Shown here: positions 10,178 through 20,984 of the stretch, piece by piece | How the letters are laid out: each line of letters begins with the position of its first letter | How positions within the stretch are numbered: position 1 is the stretch's first letter | Assembly: GCA_020744225.1 (NCBI GenBank) | Contig: JAGMWG010000013.1 | Location: 310,001 to 374,000, forward strand | Direction of reading: 5' to 3' | DNA length: 64,000 nt | From: Paraphoma chrysanthemicola | Taxonomy: Eukaryota > Ascomycota > Dothideomycetes > Pleosporales > Phaeosphaeriaceae | The notes under the pieces: generated by a model | What the model was told of the DNA's origin: nothing | What the model saw: the letters and a program-made list of their open reading frames with translations, nothing else | Databases searched by the model: none | Program-made: the position numbers and the translations under genes

Positions 10178-11004
10178 TACTTAATATAGAAATAGTAATA
10201 TTAAAGCTTAACGTCTACCTACGTACGCTTACACTACTTATTACTAATAGTACACTCTAGAAGTCTAAAACTCTAAGTAATATCTTAGAATTTAGGTTAT
10301 AATTAATACTAATTTAAGAAAGAATTTAAAGATATATTAATAGCTCTTCTACTTATATAGTTAAGGTAGTTAAAAAGCTTACTAAAGACGTAGAGATAAT
10401 AGTATATTTCTTAGTATTAATAAGTAACTAAGTTAAGAAGCTTTAGGTAGCTAATAAGACTATCTTATACTATAAATTGCGTAAGAGAAAGTGTATAAAG
10501 ACTAAGAGAACTCTTATAGCTAAAGAGAGCGTACGCTTAACTACTTTAAAGAAGTTTATAGTATATAGTAATAGAAAGAAGATAAGAAAGAGTACGTACA
10601 CTAAGAGTAGTAAGCTAACTTAAAGACGCTGTAAACGCTGTAGTAAGACTAGTTATAACTTATATATATATAAGTAAGTAGAAGAAATAGTCTCTAAGTA
10701 ATATATATACTATATAGTATAGTAGATCTACTTTAAGATATATTTTATACTCTTATAAGAGTACGTTTTAGTAGAGTCTTAGTATAGTAGGTAACTTACT
10801 TATATAAGTAACTTACCTATAGAGTACGTTATATATTCTTATAAACTAGAAAATAATTATAAACTTCTTATCTCTATAAGAGTAGAAGATAGAAAGAGTA
10901 TATTTAAAAGATTATTATTATTTAGTGTTTTTATAAGTTCTTTTATAATATTTTCTATAGTATATACTATTTATATATATTAAAGAATAGTATTTAGAGA
11001 AGTT

Positions 11005-11356
11005 TAAATATATATCTCTATTAATAGTAGACTTTTAGAACTAGTAAAAGAATATCTTCTTTCTTTATAACTTATATAGCTCTTTTTATCTTATCTATTA
11101 GACTAACTACTCTATTTTTTTAGTAGCGCGTCTTATTTAAAGTAATTTTATTTATTATTTTCTCTTCTACTACTAAACTCTACTTATACGTAGACTAAGG
11201 TCTATTATAGCTATATATCTATTAAAGAATAGTGTATTATTTACCTAATCTATTCTAGAGTTTATATTCTTTAACTAGAGAAGCTCTAATATAACGTCTT
11301 TACTAGCTACGCTTAGAACGTCTAGAGTTATCTTTATCTAGTATCTATTAATATAG
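11005..11356 (-). mobile_element. Fragment of a second Gypsy copy (pol segment)
   Basis: This stretch is homologous to the Gypsy pol segment now split as about 15870-15931 and 17788-18075, in the same orientation. It shows the uninterrupted target (ATAACTTATATAGC, about 11068-11081) into which element E inserted in the other copy. It ends where a Gypsy LTR begins (11357). 10832-11004 is AT-rich with nothing I can identify. Confidence 0.65.
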
Positions 11357-11595
11357 TGTAAAGAGACCTAAAGTTAGAAGCGAGCTTCGTGTACTTAAGG
11401 TTCTATAGTTAGTTCTTAGGAATAGAGTATTAGAGAGAATTAGATAGAGTTACTATAAGATAGATTAAGAGAATAATAGTTAATAGTAGAGAGTTACACT
11501 AATATAGATAGAGAGAACTATAAGTTAAGTGTAAATAGTAACTAGTTATAGATTAAATACTAAGTTAAATATAATAAGCTATAGAAGCTTATTAC
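11357..11595 (-). repeat. Gypsy LTR, downstream copy (matching part)
   Basis: TGTAAAGAGACCTAAAGTTA opens the segment, and the next 240 bp match 20440-20690 with mostly RIP-type differences. Beyond about 11595 the two copies share only scattered words. This copy keeps more C and G than the one at 20440. Confidence 0.65.
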
Positions 11596-12279
11596 CTAAG
11601 TTTATATACTATAGAGCTTACTAAGATACTCTATTAATCTATTATACTAAGAGACTTAGATTATAGAGTAAGTACTCTACTACTCTATTATACTAAGAAG
11701 TACAGAGTATAGAGTAGATTACGTAACTATACTCTCTTAAGTATAACTACTTATATACTTATATAAGTATAAAGGCAGCAGTAATATAAGATTATAATAC
11801 TATTCTTCTCTTTCTACGTAGCTTATTCTTAAGTAGTTACTAGAAGTATTTTATATCTAGAATTTAAGATTTCTTAGAAATAGTAAGTTTATATAAGTAG
11901 CTAGTACCTAAAAGTAAATAGTTTTTAGAAGCGTTTAGTTGTTAGCAGCTATTTACTACTAAGAGGCTAGATTTCTCTAAAATTTAGCTCTATTAAGATC
12001 TATTATAATTTTTATAAGAGCGTTATATTAAGCTTAATATATTAGTAGAGCTTATACTAGTTAGACTAGTAGATTTTAGTTTTTATTACGTAGATTTTAA
12101 CTTATAATAAGTATTTCTCTTATTATAAGATAGCTGTTAGCTACTTATATCTTATTATACTTAAACTTTCTTCTTTCTCTAGTATAAGTTATTAATATAC
12201 TCTTATAGATTTTATTATAGTTTTTAAAAACAAGATAGTTAAGAAATATTTAATATATACAAAGTACTAGCGTATATAT

Positions 12280-12660
12280 AAGGTACATGTTTATTCTAGA
12301 AAATATAGTAAATATCTTTATTATAACTAGTGTTGTAACGTAAAAGTTACTAAGTTATAATTTTAGTAGTTAGCTACTAAAAAGAAAAAGTTAAAGTAGT
12401 AAATATAAAAGTTATAGAATAAGTAAGAGGTTACTTTTAAGACTTATAAAGTAGTATTAGAGAAGCTACGCGTAGCTTAAGCTTATAAGAATTACTTATA
12501 GTAATAAATAGATTTATTAGATTATTGCGTAGATAAGACTATTGTAGTAGAAAAGAGGAATATCTAGGAACTAGAGAAGCTAGAGGTGTTAGAGACTATA
12601 TTATTTAACGCTTCTTCTAAGAGCCTAGCTCTTTAGTTATTACTTACTACCTAGAGAGTC
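12280..12660 (+). pseudogene. Decayed plus-strand ORF with a coiled-coil stretch beside the Gypsy 3' end
   Basis: Opposite to the Gypsy genes, the plus strand reads as a protein-like segment: VHVYSRKYSKYL with a nearby CC pair, then a long Lys/Leu/Glu-rich stretch (for example VVLEKLRVA, later KTIVVEKRNI and ELEKLEVLE) interrupted only by TAA/TAG of the RIP type. It resembles coiled-coil C-terminal regions of proteins seen repeatedly in fungal repeats, but I cannot name the family. It may be a separate element fragment rather than part of the Gypsy. Confidence 0.35.
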
Positions 12661-14541
12661 TTTAAGAAGTTCTTTCTAGATTTCTAGAATTCTAAGAATA
12701 TTAGTAGTACTATACTAATAGCTAGCAGCAGTTTATAAGGTTTATTACTAGTTTCTATATATTCTCTATATTATTATATTCTAACTACTTAACTAGGTAT
12801 TCTTATAGCTTAATCTACTTAGTATCTTAGTAGTCTAGAATTTTCTTAACTTTAAATTTATTTTCTTTTTTTATTACATAGTAAAAGGTTTACTATAGTA
12901 GTATATTAGAGTTAGCTAGTTCTAGTAGTTTAATATAGAACCTTAGGTATACTTTTACGTTCTTAGATAGATCTAATATATATATTATAGAGCTATTTTT
13001 CTTAAGAACTAAAAATAGTCTAACTTTAATATAATCTAGTCTCTTACTTAGTTATTTAGTTCGTAAATTTCTTGTAAAAAAGTATACTTTATTCTTCTTT
13101 TTTAGCTAAGAAGCTATTTTTTATTTCTTATTAATATATAAGATACTTTAGTATTATATCTTCTTAATATAGTCTTATATTTCTTTATATATTCTCTTAA
13201 TTTCTTCTACTATTTATAGTATAGCTTTAGTATTTAGACTAGGTAACGTTCTTTTAAAGAGATATAAGTATCTTCTATAGTTAGTAAAGAATAGTATTCT
13301 TTCTATTAACTCTAATATTTTATTATTATACGCTAATTATGCTATAAGTAATAATAATACCTAGTTATCTTATTTTAGAGTTAGGTAGGTTTATAAGTAA
13401 GCCTTAAGTATTCTATTTATTCTTTCTATTTATCTATTAGTTTCTAGATAGTATACTATAGATAGCTTTCTTTAGATACTAATTACTTCTATAAGTGTAG
13501 CCTAATAATTTAATATAAACAGCTTATCTTAGTTACTTATAATTATCTTTAGAATTCTATAGTAGTAGATTACTTTATTATTAATAATATAGTCTAGTTA
13601 TTTTACTATGTAATTTCTCTTAAAGAGTATTACTTCTATTACTTTAGTAAACCTATCTATAACTACTAGTATAGCGTTATATATAATATTAGTTATAGAG
13701 TTCTATAATTCTAGTAGTTCTGTAATAAAATCTATTAAGATATTAGTCTAGAGTTTATCTAGTATTTCTAGAGCTTGCATTTCTCTGTAGAGTACGTATA
13801 TACTATACTTATTTCTCTAATAGTTAGCGTATTTCTTAATATAAGTACTTATCTTATCTTTTATATTCTTAAAGCTATAGTTATACTATATTATTTCTAT
13901 TATACGTAATACTTCTAAGTATCTATAGATTAGGTTATTATAATAATCTTAAATAATAGCTTCTTATAGTTCTTCTAGAACTTTAATAGTAATTATTATA
14001 ATATTATTAACTTTAATTACAGTACTAAGAGACTTATTATTATTAGTCTTAAGAAAAGTATCTTTTTTAATTATCTTAGTGCCTATACTATTATATTATT
14101 AACTTAGAGTATTTACTCTTCTATTATCTTTTTCTAGAGTATAAGTAATCTTAAACTTATATTCTCTTAGTAGTTCTAACTATCTAACTTATTATCTATT
14201 AAGTACTTTTATTATTATAAAGTACTATAAGTTTTTATAGTCTATAAAGATCTTAAGCTTAGAGCTACTATATAAGTAGATCTTCTAGTATTTAAGTGCT
14301 TCTACTATAGTAAGTAGTTTCTTATTATATATATTATATTTTTCTTTTACTCTACTAAACTTCTTAGAGTAGTATACTACTAAGTACTATTTTCTATTAT
14401 GTAGCTGTATCTATATAGCGCTTATTACTAAGTTAGAGGTGTCTATTTCTAACTAGAATAGTTTATTTAGTTTAAATATCTTAAGTACTAGTTCTTTAAT
14501 ATATACCTATTTAAGCTACTTAAATACTTTTTACTATAATT

Positions 14542-14975
14542 TGTTAAGAAGAAGTAAAGGTTACTAATAACTAGTAATATACTAGTTAGAAGAGAATATA
14601 AAGAGTAAATTACCTAATAGGTAATAAAAGTAAAGGTAGATAAAATATTTAATAGAGGTAGTAGATAGTATTTTGTGTTCTAGGTACAGATAAAAGAGAG
14701 AGATCTCTCTTTACTATATACTTTGATTTCTAAGCTTAGTAAGCTATACCGCGGTATTAAAATAATTCTGAAAACTATTACTTTTTATTCTAATAGGAAT
14801 AAAATTTAAATCCCTTATATAAAATATATATTTTAGTCTAATTTCAGACTAGTAATTAATGCCAAATTCTGCTTATACTAAAAATCTATAAGATCTCAAA
14901 GAATATAAGATAAAACTTCTAAGCTACTAGTAATTTTAGATAGCTTATAAAAGATTTAAGTAATAAATCTTTACA
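14542..14975 (-). mobile_element. Solo Copia LTR (same family as 28527-36107)
   Basis: A 434-bp segment is the reverse complement of the 5' LTR at 28527-28960, the same length. It begins TGTTAAGAAG and ends CTTTACA on this strand, and is flanked by a perfect 5-bp duplication TAATT (14537-14541, 14976-14980). It arose by LTR-LTR recombination after a full element inserted into the Gypsy pol gene. Confidence 0.92.
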
Positions 14976-15933
14976 TAATTTACTCTATCTCTATATTACT
15001 ACTTTTTATATAAGTCTTATAAGTAGTATAGTAATTTAGAAGTAGTTCTTAATAAATATTTTATTAAAGTTTATAAATTCTAAGAAGAATTATATATCTT
15101 TAATATTTCTTAGTACTACTTATTCTTTAATAGTTTAGATCTTTTCTTTACTAATCTATACTCTATAGATACTTACTATATATTCTAGAAAGTCTAGCTC
15201 TTTCTTATAGAAACTATATTTTAATAGTTTTAAGCGTAGGTTATATTTATTAAGGTATTCTAGTACTATTTTAATATATTTTTTATAATCTTTCTTATTC
15301 TCTAAGTATATAAGAATATTATTAAGATAAGCTATAATAAATATATTAAGATACTTTCTTAGTATATTATTAATTAGTACCTAAAAGATTATAGAAGTAT
15401 TAGTTAATCTAAATAGTATAATACAGTACTTATAGTAGCTATATCTTATTTAGAATACTATCTTCTATTCTTCTTCTTTCTTAATTCTAACTTAATAGTA
15501 CTTATTACGTAAGTCTAGTAAGGTAAATATCTTAGCTTTTAAGAGTTAGTCTTATAGCTCTAAGATATTTAGTAGTAAATACCTATTCTTTTATATTATT
15601 ACGTTTAGTTTATAATAGTTAATATATAGTTATAAGCTTCTATTCTTTTTTAGTATAAAGAGAATAGAAAATTCTACTAGTAATTCTAATTTATAGATAT
15701 ATTCTTTAGCTAGGTTTTTATTAATATATTCTTTTACTACTTTTAGTTAGAGTTCTAATAGTCTATATATAAGTAAGAAGAGTAGTTCTTTACCTTCTTC
15801 TAGATTAATCTTATAATTCTATAGTTTATATTCTAGTAGTACTACTTAGTCTATAAGTTTTTTAAATTATATATTTCTATTAGTAGTAAATCTTTAGAAC
15901 TAGTAAAAGAACGTCTTCTTTCTTTATAACCTA

Positions 15934-17785
15934 ACGTAGTTTATAAGTAAGCGCTGCGTATAAGCGAGCGCTGCGCCTTACTAACTTTACGCGCCTCTTT
16001 AAGCGTATAACTTAACTACAATAGATAGTAGTATATTAATAGTTATATAATAGATTAAGTAGTATCTATAGAGTCTTTTTTGTACGTACAGGCGTTGTAC
16101 CTAGTCTCTCTACACTTACTGCAGCGCGCAAGAGCCTAGTAGCTAAGGCCTAATTACTCTCTACCTTAACGCTCTTTACGAGCAATCTGTTAATTAGTCT
16201 TACGTTAGGTAAGTATATTCTTACTAGCTCTCTTTGTTAAGACTCTCTACTTCTGTACACGCTTTTTCTTGCACTGCTTTTGCTTTAACGCTGCCTTGTT
16301 AGCTTTCTTAAGGCTAGTAATTCTCTTGCGTATTAGCTTAGCTAACAGGATTATTATCTTAGTACTCTTCTTAAGCTAGTTAATTGCCTTAATAATTAAT
16401 GCAGGTAAGAAGCTCTTATGTTAGCGTACGCGCTCGCAAATTAGCGTTAATTAAGCCTTAAGCTTACGCGCGTTACTTAGCGTACAAGCCTACTAGACAG
16501 CCTCTAGCAGAGTAGTAGGTGTAAGTGTACATAGCTGTACGTCTAGCTTTAACAAGACAGCGTCTAGCTAAAGAGGTATAAGACCTACGCCTTAAAAGAC
16601 TAAGTAGATATTAGCTGTCGTAAACGCGCAGTTAAAGGCTGCTTTAAAAGCTAGCAGAAACTTAAGCTTTATAATATAGTTAATATAGTATTAGATAAGA
16701 GCCTTAACTTTACAGCTATACGCGCGCTTTAACAGCAAGAAGTAGCTAATATTAAGAGGCTGTAGTAAGTAAGATAAGTAAGGTAGTATACAAAGTGTAT
16801 AGATATTATTCTTCTTATAGAGCTCTTAAAATTTAAGAGAGTAGTAGCTCTTATAGCTATTAAGAACAAGCAGGCAATATGCACTTACAACACAAGTCTT
16901 TATGTAAGCGTTAAAGTACTTTAACTACGTAACTCTAAGGTTATTATTTGTCTAGCTGTTGTTACTAACTACAATCACCTAGTTGCGTAAGATAGCTGCC
17001 TTCTTGTACTAGATAGATAGGTAATACTAGCTAGCAAAGATAAGAAAGAGTAGAACTATCTAGCTAGCAGCGTTAATTGCAGTAATCACCGTCACCTACT
17101 TACGATTGCTAGGCTAAATAGCCTTTAGCTAGCCTCTTCTCTCTAACTTAGTTATAATAAGCTAAGTCGTAATCTTGCCTATTATAAAGCTAGCCTTGTT
17201 AAAGTTATAGACGTCCTCGTTGCAGATACTCTACTTAGCCTTTATCTTCTCTACAAGCTTAAACTAGTGTTATATAAGAATAGAATCTTTACACAGAGCT
17301 CTCTACCTATCGTATGCTTAATTAAAACGCGTCGTAAGACTATCTATACGCCTAATAAAGTTGTGCGCCTAGTAAACGCTAACGTAACTAACGTCGCGCA
17401 CAGCTAGCAGCTTATTAGCTATATTACGTACAGCTGCGTACGTAGGCACAAATCTACGTTAATTAAGGTTAAGTATATGTCTAACAATTACCTCCTCTTC
17501 TAGCTAGGTAAGCTTCTTTAAGTTAGGCTAGTAATCGCGTCGTGCAGGCTTTCTAGCGCGTTAGCGTTAGATTATTCGTTTAGCTACGTTGTAGACTGCT
17601 GCAGCATTACAATTACTTTGAATTTATTTAGTTTAAATAGCTAAGATTATAAGCTAAATATCTTCTTCTTTTAAAACTATTTAACTTACGTAGCGTAGAG
17701 TTATTATACGTTGAGTTTAAAGAGGCGCGCAAAGTTAGTAAGGCGCAGCGCTTACTTATACGCGGCGCTCACTTATAAACTACGT
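15934..17785 (-). mobile_element. Fot1/pogo-like Tc1-mariner element, family E, comparatively GC-rich
   Basis: An 1852-bp element flanked by TA (15932-15933, 17786-17787). Termini are ACGTAGTT plus two adjacent boxes of the form TATAAGTRAGCGCYGCG (15942-15958, 15959-15975), repeated in inverse at the right. The minus strand from about 17625 to 16100 reads in one frame as a transposase: AAAVYNVAKR helix-turn-helix part, ARKPARRDY, LEEEVIVRHILNLN, DDE part with DVYNFNKASFIIGKI (about 16 aa near 17215), VTVITAINAAS, LLVLNSYKSYY, LLQPLN, then a long basic tail. Stops inside are TAA/TAG only. It sits inside Gypsy pol; the empty site is at about 11068-11081. It is clearly less converted than its surroundings. 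Confidence 0.9.
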
Positions 17786-19559
17786 TATATAGCTTTTTTT
17801 ATTTTATCTATTAGGCTAACTACTCTATTTTTCTAGTAGCGCATCTTGTTTAAAGTAATTTTATTTATTATTTTCTCTTTTACTACTAGACTCTACTTAT
17901 ATATAGACTAAGATATATATATAGCTATATATCTATTAAAGAATAGTATATTATTTACTTAATCTATTCTAGAGTTTATATTCTTTAACTAAGAAAGCTC
18001 TAATATAACGTCTTTACTAGCTAAGCTTAGAATATCTAGAGTTATTAATATCTAGTATCTATTAATATAGACGTTAGTTATTATCTTATATATAATAATA
18101 AATTATTTTAGTATTATTTCTCTAGTAGCTACCTAGATATAGTATAGATTTTCTTTTACTGTAGTCTTAAGGCTAGCTTATTTAACTACGTCTAGGGATA
18201 TATAGTTTTCTATAGATTCTAAATCTATTAATACTTTTATCTTTACTCTCTTAATCTTTATTAGAAGTTTATTAAGTAGTACTAAGTTAATATTATTATA
18301 TTTCTACTTATAGATTAACTTAGATCTAAAAAAAACTTCTTACTCTTAAACTTATTTGCAATTTTATTATTTTAGTATTTAGTATAATCTCTATTTATAT
18401 ATAATTACTATATCTAATTAAGGTATTTACTATTAACTATTAGAATTCTAAGTATCTGTTCTTTTTATAAGTTTCTACCTAGAAAGGTATCTATTATGTA
18501 CTTATTCTAGAGATAGAATTTACATATATTCTTAGAGTAATTAAACTATTACTATTTGTATTTAGATTTCCTAGTTAGAAACTATTCTATTACTTCTTTA
18601 TTAGAGTAGTATATTAAGTATTAGTTATATATACAGACTATATAGCTTATATTAGTGTAGAGTAGATTTCTTAGATCTATAAAGTATAATAGTCTTAGAG
18701 TAATAATAACGTTATTATAGTTATTATTAACCTTCTTAGCTTCTTTATATACTTTATATTCTTTAGTTACTTAGTCTTCTTCTTCTAATCTCTGCTTAAG
18801 TTAGTTACTACGTTAGAAGTATCTTCTTTTTCTCTTATCTCTTAGAAGTATATAGTTATAAGGCGTATTATAGTTCTTATCTTATTATACTAGTAGTGCT
18901 TAACTATTATTAGCTATTTTTACCTAATTTAGTAATTATTTTATAACTTTATAGCACTAGTCTAGAAAGACTCTTTCTTTATCTTCTTTCTTTATTTCTC
19001 TTATAATATTAGAAAGTTATAAAAAGCTTTTTTAGATCTATTAGCTATTTTTTATTATAAATTCTATAAATTTCTTACTTTCTAAATTAAGTTAGAAGAA
19101 CTATTTTCTTAGCTTTGTATTCTACTTACATTTCTAGTTATACTTATATATTTTATTATTTTTCTATATATATATATAAGTATTATATATCTATCTCTTA
19201 GCTATACTAGAGTAGCGTTCTTACGTTTAAGTATTAGGCTCTCTAGTAGAGTATATATAAGCTAGTTTACTATATTCTAGTAGTATAGTAGTAACTCTAG
19301 TACTAGAGTTATAGTATTATTCTACGCTATCTTAACTTTTATTCTAGAGTATAGTATAGAATTATAAGTAATTAGTAATTCTTAGCTATAGCTATCTCTA
19401 AGATCTATATAAGAGAATTTAATTATAACTTCTTTCTTACTTTCTAAGGTAGAGAAATCTAGTTCTATATTAGAGTTAGATATTACGTTCTATTCTATCT
19501 TAGTTTTCTTATTCTAGTTATATTAGATTATATTAATTATCTTAATAACCTTATTCTTT

Positions 19560-20422
19560 ATATAGTAGTCTTATACTAAATAACTTAGTTTACTATAATT
19601 ATAATAAGTTCTTATTTTCTTTATACTAGTCTTATATTTACTTTATATAAGTTTCTTATAACTATTATAGAGCTTATTATACTTAATAGTATTAATATCT
19701 ATTAATTCTATTCTCTTAGATCTATAGTATCCTAGTATTTTCTTAGAGTAGAACTATTTCTTAGACTTATAGTTCTTAAGTTTATAGAACTACTTATATT
19801 TACTCTATTAGCGCGTTAAAGTAAAGATATTAGTTTCTAATTCTAATTTAAGTAGCTTATTATTAATTCTAGTAGCTTTCTTAATTAGGTTATCTAGACT
19901 AGTAATATTAGCTATACTTTATATAAGTTTCTTACAGATACTAAACTTAAGATCTTATTAGAATATTTATATAAGAACTTTATTATTCTATTCTATATAT
20001 TTAGAATACTATTAGAATAGGTTAGTATAGTCTTCTACAGACTACGTTTATTAGAGATACTAGATTTTATCTTCTATAATAGTTAGTTTCTTAGTAATAG
20101 AGAATACTTTTCTAAGAGCTTCTTTAAACTTATTATAGTCTTTAATAATTTAAGTATTAGCTATATCTTAGATATTACTATTAAAGTAGTATTTAAGTTT
20201 TAGAGTTACCTAATTAAGTGCCTTTTCTTTTATAGTAGTAACTATATTAGTAACTTTATCTACCTTATTAATTATATTATAGAGGTAGAAGTAAAGGTTC
20301 TATTATATAATCTATAATTTAAGTATAGTCTAATCTCTATAGAAGTTATTAGAGATTTATTCTCTAGTAGTAGCCTTATTAGCTATAATAGAGATTAGAG
20401 TATCTATTTCTATATTACTTAT
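19560..20422 (-). pseudogene. Gypsy gag with zinc knuckle
   Basis: From an ATA (likely a mutated ATG) at 20422-20420, only 17 bp inside the LTR, the minus strand reads SNIEIDTLISIIANKATTRE and further gag text (FKEALRKVFSITKK; SVEDYTNLF; IANITSLDNLIKKATRI) to a zinc-knuckle region (about 19575-19625, in which cysteines now read as tyrosine). Stops are RIP-type. Gag packages the element RNA. Confidence 0.75.
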
Positions 20423-20439
20423 CTTAAGAGTATTTAAAG

Positions 20440-20938
20440 TATAAAGAGACTTAAAGTTAGAAGTAAGCTTTGTGTACTTAAGATTCTATAGTTAGTTCTT
20501 AGAGATAGAGTAGTAGAGAGAATTAGGTAAGTTACTATAAGATAGATTAAGAAGATAATAATTAATAGTAAGAGATTACACTAATATAGATAGAGAGAAC
20601 TATAAGTTAAGTGTAAATAGTAACTAGTTATAAATTAAATACTAAGTTAAACATAATAAGCTATAGAAGCTTATTACTTATATCTATATACTAGAGAAGG
20701 CCTAGTAACTAAGTATACTATACTTAGTTAATTAGTATAATTAGTGCTACTTAGTGCTTAGTCTACTTAGCTTACTTAGTACCTAATATAGTCTAGTGTA
20801 CTAATTAAGTTACGTAACCTGCAGCTCTATAGTATAGTACTATAGTTAGTTTCTATAAGCTTCTTATTAGTAACCTATTAGTATCTAATTAGAGTATAAT
20901 TAGCTACTTCTAGTTTACTTTCTAAGGCAACTATAATA
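20440..20938 (-). repeat. Gypsy LTR, upstream copy
   Basis: Starts TATAAAGAGAC (RIP form of TGTAAAGAGAC) and ends ...AACTATAATA on the plus strand, about 499 bp. An inverted copy is split at 28367-28526 and 36113-36452. This copy retains the empty site (AGTAC, 20778-20782) of the Copia element inserted in the inverted copy. Confidence 0.75.
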
Positions 20939-20984
20939 TACTAGTAGATTAACTTAAGACTTAAGATAAGAAATTCTAACTATA

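Larger units (their letters stand above)
8496..10829 (+). mobile_element. Fot1/pogo-like Tc1-mariner element, family C copy 2, interrupted by a MITE
   Basis: The termini are ACGTACCC plus two identical 17-bp boxes at the left and the inverse, RIP-altered form at the right (about 10790-10829). TA flanks both sides (8494-8495, 10830-10831). Without the 454-bp MITE and its duplication the element is about 1872 bp, like copy 1. An ATG at 8588 opens a decayed transposase: MNQPLNELLASKEA, a helix-turn-helix region with ANRRARKQSRRD, the DDE domain (YNFNKSSF near 9090, SINATR near 9215, LLIINSYKSYN near 9420, LLQPLN near 9525) and a basic tail near 10480-10620. In-frame TAA, TAG and TGA abolish function. 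The left 400-500 bp are GC-rich and nearly unmutated while the right half is heavily converted. Confidence 0.9.
12735..18900 (-). pseudogene. Gypsy pol: protease/RT/RNase H/integrase/chromodomain
   Basis: Minus-strand motifs in order: RT region with AKIFTLLDLRNKYYQV-like text (about 15490-15540) and the polymerase box AYLNNILIY (about 15305-15335; Asn for Asp as expected from G-to-A change); integrase with ILVVIDRFTK (about 13641-13680); a chromodomain reading KVKKILDY...EYLVK.LEY near 12735-12860. Stops are TAA/TAG at positions consistent with CAA, CAG or TGG. The RT region is split by element E, and the segment between RT and integrase by a solo LTR. Chromodomain-bearing integrases often direct insertion to heterochromatin. 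Confidence 0.8.
11357..20938 (-). mobile_element. Chromodomain Ty3/Gypsy retrotransposon, RIP-degraded, with nested insertions
   Basis: Read on the minus strand the order is LTR (20938-20440), gag, pol (RT, RNase H, integrase, chromodomain), LTR (ending 11357). This is the chromovirus plan. The LTR in element direction ends ...GTCTCTTTACA. The downstream LTR matches the upstream one for only about 240 bp (11357-11595) and then diverges, and I found no convincing 5-bp target duplication, so the element may be chimeric or rearranged. Insertions: a solo Copia LTR (14542-14975) and element E (15934-17785). Confidence 0.7.

Noticed and set aside
15934..17785. GC-rich segment in the AT block as a surviving host gene
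   Set aside because: It has TA duplications, inverted termini and transposase text, so it is a transposon.
11357..20938. A clean full-length Gypsy element with paired LTRs and target duplication
   Set aside because: The two LTRs match over only about 240 bp and flanking 5-mers (TATAG and TACTA) do not agree; reported as chimeric or uncertain.
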